NCBI GenBank assembly: GCA_017443895.1
Contig: JAFSXU010000058.1
Location: forward strand, 1 to 64,000
DNA: 64,000 nucleotides
Direction: 5' to 3'
Origin: Clostridia bacterium
GTDB lineage: Bacteria > Bacillota > Clostridia > UBA1381
Part shown: positions 62,237 through 64,000 of the stretch, in pieces
Layout of the letters: every line of letters begins with the position of its first letter
Numbering within the stretch: the first letter of the stretch is position 1
Notes under the pieces: generated by a model
The model's input: the letters and a program-made list of their open reading frames with translations, nothing else
Databases searched by the model: none
What the model was told of the DNA's origin: nothing
Made by a program: the position numbers and the translations under genes

Positions 62237-63829
62237 CTATTTACTGATAATTTCAGGCGAGGTTATAAATTCCATTTTATCAAAGCTGTTCCACACCATA
62301 ATTTTTGCTGTGTCGTAATTTGTATCTGTTTTGAAAACGATACTTTCACCATTATATACCTTATACTGTAAGTCTTTGAACTGCTTGTCCTGATATAGCG
62401 CAAGTATTACAACATTTCCGTTGTCTGTATCACTAAATGAAACCGTAAGCCCATCATCATTTATAACAGTTTTTGTAGAAGGATTTTTTAAATAATGTAT
62501 ATCTGCATTCATTAGGTAAGTATTATCATTTCCTATTGATATTTTAGACCATTCACGGTTGCTTCCCGAATAGTATACATCATTTAATTTACTGCAATAA
62601 GCAGTTGCACCTGCTCCTATGCTTGATACAGTACTTGGGATTGATATGTTACTGAGTGCAGAGCATCTTCTAAATGTGCCGTCCTGTATGCTTGTAACAC
62701 CATTTGGAATATCTATACCACTAAGACTTGTACATCTTTGAAATGCACATTCGCCTATTTCTCTTACAGTATCGGGAATATATATACCCTCCATACCCGT
62801 GCAATAATTAAACGCATACGAGCCAATAATTTTAAGGCTTTTTGGCAGATTGATACTCGTTATACCGTCACAGTATGCAAATGCACTGTTACCTATACTT
62901 ACAACTGTATTGGGTATTTCTACGGTTTGAATAGCATAACCCTCATAAAACGCACATGCACCGATCGCTGTAACAGGATATTCGCCCAAAGTGTTTGGAA
63001 TTTTGATATTGGTACTTGTTTTTTTACATTCTACAATCCTTGCGCCGCCGTTTGACACTATATAAGAATAATCTTCATCACTAACCGCGCCGTATAGCTT
63101 GTGCACTACAGCATTTCCAAAGCTTTCGCTGCCCGCTGCCATATTCCAGCCGTTTTCATTACCCGAATAGTATATATCAGATAAATTTTCGCATTTTTGG
63201 AATACGCTCTTGCCCAAAATTACACTATCACCTAAAAGTTCAATTTTTTCCAGATTTGTACAATAACTAAACGCATATGAATTTATCTTTTTAACATTAT
63301 CGGGAATGACTATGCTTTTAAGACTTACACACTCTGAAAATGCTGAGTTTTCTATAACCGTAACACTGTCGGGAATGCTTACATCACTAAGACTTCTGCA
63401 TCCTGAAAACGCATATATGCCTATGCTTTTAACATTATCGGGGATTTGTATACTTTTAAGACTCTCACAATAATAAAATGTAAAATCGTCTATTTTTTCA
63501 ATACCACCGGGCAGAGTAATGCTCAAAAGATTTCTGCACTCCAAAAATGCAAGTTTTCCGATCTGTGTAACACTGTTTGGAATTTGTATATTCTCAATAC
63601 CTTCACAGCCATAAAATGCTTCCCTGCCTATGCTTGTTACGGTGTATCCGCCCAAGGTTTCGGGAATGGTAACATCGCCTTTTATGGCGGTGTCACATTT
63701 TGTGATAGTAGCTACACCGTTTTCTACCGAATAGGTGTAAAATCCGTCTGTATTTGCCAAAGCAGGAATTACAAGCAAACAGGCCATTAAAGACACAACC
63801 GTAAAACAACACAAAAATTTCTTTTTCAT
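62237..63829 (-). CDS. Secreted BspA-type leucine-rich-repeat protein
   Basis: 530 aa. Signal peptide at 1-26 (ending VIPALA), then about 15 LRR_5/BspA repeats of the type L-SI-IPDNV-SIG-YAFSGC, with short YYSGNENGWN-like inserts, up to residue 450. The last ~75 residues are the C-terminal module shared with the SASA/GH95, PL11 and 761-aa proteins (ends IMVWNSFDKMEFI). BspA-like proteins mediate adhesion or carbohydrate/protein binding; no enzyme motif was seen. Promoter carries three 21-bp repeats just upstream. Confidence 0.88.
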   Translation of the reverse strand: MKKKFLCCFTVVSLMACLLVIPALANTDGFYTYSVENGVATITKCDTAIKGDVTIPETLGGYTVTSIGREAFYGCEGIENIQIPNSVTQIGKLAFLECRNLLSITLPGGIEKIDDFTFYYCESLKSIQIPDNVKSIGIYAFSGCRSLSDVSIPDSVTVIENSAFSECVSLKSIVIPDNVKKINSYAFSYCTNLEKIELLGDSVILGKSVFQKCENLSDIYYSGNENGWNMAAGSESFGNAVVHKLYGAVSDEDYSYIVSNGGARIVECKKTSTNIKIPNTLGEYPVTAIGACAFYEGYAIQTVEIPNTVVSIGNSAFAYCDGITSINLPKSLKIIGSYAFNYCTGMEGIYIPDTVREIGECAFQRCTSLSGIDIPNGVTSIQDGTFRRCSALSNISIPSTVSSIGAGATAYCSKLNDVYYSGSNREWSKISIGNDNTYLMNADIHYLKNPSTKTVINDDGLTVSFSDTDNGNVVILALYQDKQFKDLQYKVYNGESIVFKTDTNYDTAKIMVWNSFDKMEFITSPEIISK

Positions 63830-63885
63830 AAGTTTTTCCCTCCTTGTAATTTAATTTTGCTAAAGTGGTATATCGTCCTTTTTTT

Positions 63886-63913
63886 ATTATATCAGCCCCC
63901 TGTTTTTCTTCAA
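63886..63913 (-). promoter_or_regulatory. Promoter of the LRR protein gene
   Basis: Minus strand: TTGAAG (63908-63913), a 16-bp spacer, TATAAT (63886-63891) with an extended TG upstream. Confidence 0.6.
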
Positions 63914-63920
63914 TACAGTT

Positions 63921-63983
63921 GGCACAATTTACACATTTTTAGGCACAATTTGCACATTTATCGGCAAAATCTGCATAAAAAAG
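63921..63983. repeat. Three tandem 21-bp repeats upstream of the LRR promoter
   Basis: Copies at 63921-63941, 63942-63962 and 63963-63983. Copies 1 and 2 share GGCACAATTT plus ACATTT; copy 3 is diverged (GGCAAAATCTGCA). They begin 8 bp upstream of the -35 box and are phased at 21 bp, two DNA turns, the periodicity typical of AraC-type half-sites. Confidence 0.75.
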
Positions 63984-64000
63984 TACGCTACCGAAGTAAC

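Noticed and set aside
63921-63983. CRISPR array
   Set aside because: Repeats are contiguous with no spacers and there are no cas genes; they look like operator iterons.
1-64000. tRNA, rRNA or tmRNA genes
   Set aside because: No cloverleaf with GGTTCGAATCC-type T arm or rRNA-like conserved segment was noticed by eye; a tRNAscan/Infernal run would be decisive.

Overview
The window looks like a chromosomal segment of an anaerobic, spore-lineage member of the Clostridia (Firmicutes/Bacillota) that degrades plant polysaccharides. The evidence is AT-rich, Gram-positive style sequence with strong AGGAGG ribosome binding sites and readable sigma-A promoters. There is a SCIFF (ranthipeptide) locus beside TIGR04086 and yajC, GerW/YtfJ, class III (oxygen-sensitive) ribonucleotide reductase, pyruvate:ferredoxin oxidoreductase, and a clostridial pyr gene order. 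The secreted enzymes point to pectin/rhamnogalacturonan: a PL11 lyase, rhamnose mutarotase, a GH2 protein, and a sialate-O-acetylesterase/GH95 fusion. A Monoglobus-like pectin degrader is a plausible guess; that is inference only.

Layout. 1-139: end of an IS3-family element. 160-18438: glycan-degradation island with a 2501-aa SASA/GH95 protein, a GH2 protein and a 761-aa Ig-like surface protein; two AraC regulators are each transcribed divergently from an enzyme gene. larC and a TrpB2-type tryptophan synthase lie inside this island. 18455-23422: dnaG-rpoD-prmA operon ending in a flavodiiron-like protein whose metal ligands are mostly lost. 23618-29068: pyrR-pyrB-pyrC-pyrF-pyrK-pyrD. 29368-31951: WalRK-like two-component system with a terminator between the genes. 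32039-35167: nrdD-nrdG-dut behind a clear NrdR box. 35480-36620: decayed mobile-element debris. 36787-40302: nifJ. 40424-48083: a beta-lactamase-fold lipoprotein, an anchored prenyltransferase-fold protein and the PL11 lyase. 48126-52598: copA, rhaM, the SCIFF maturase and the SCIFF peptide (46 aa). 52713-54205: TIGR04086, yajC, mecA-like. 54464-56447: M23 peptidase, gluconate 5-dehydrogenase-like SDR, VOC protein. 56523-62066: seven-gene operon M50 protease-scpA-scpB-DUF2953-gerW-TIGR03960-TIGR03936. 62237-63829: a secreted leucine-rich-repeat protein whose promoter is preceded by three 21-bp tandem repeats.

How it fits together. Four large secreted proteins (SASA/GH95, PL11, LRR and the 761-aa protein) end in the same uncharacterised C-terminal module, closing with a K/E-x-hydrophobic-W-N/D/T-S/T-like motif. 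This suggests a shared cell-surface or assembly function and is the best candidate here for something undescribed. Other points worth attention are 16-bp NrdR-like palindromes away from the ribonucleotide reductase genes, the flavodiiron-like protein without its iron site, a GH2 protein lacking the usual acid/base glutamate, and several leader hairpins that look able to tune expression within operons. I saw no rRNA, tRNA or CRISPR array.
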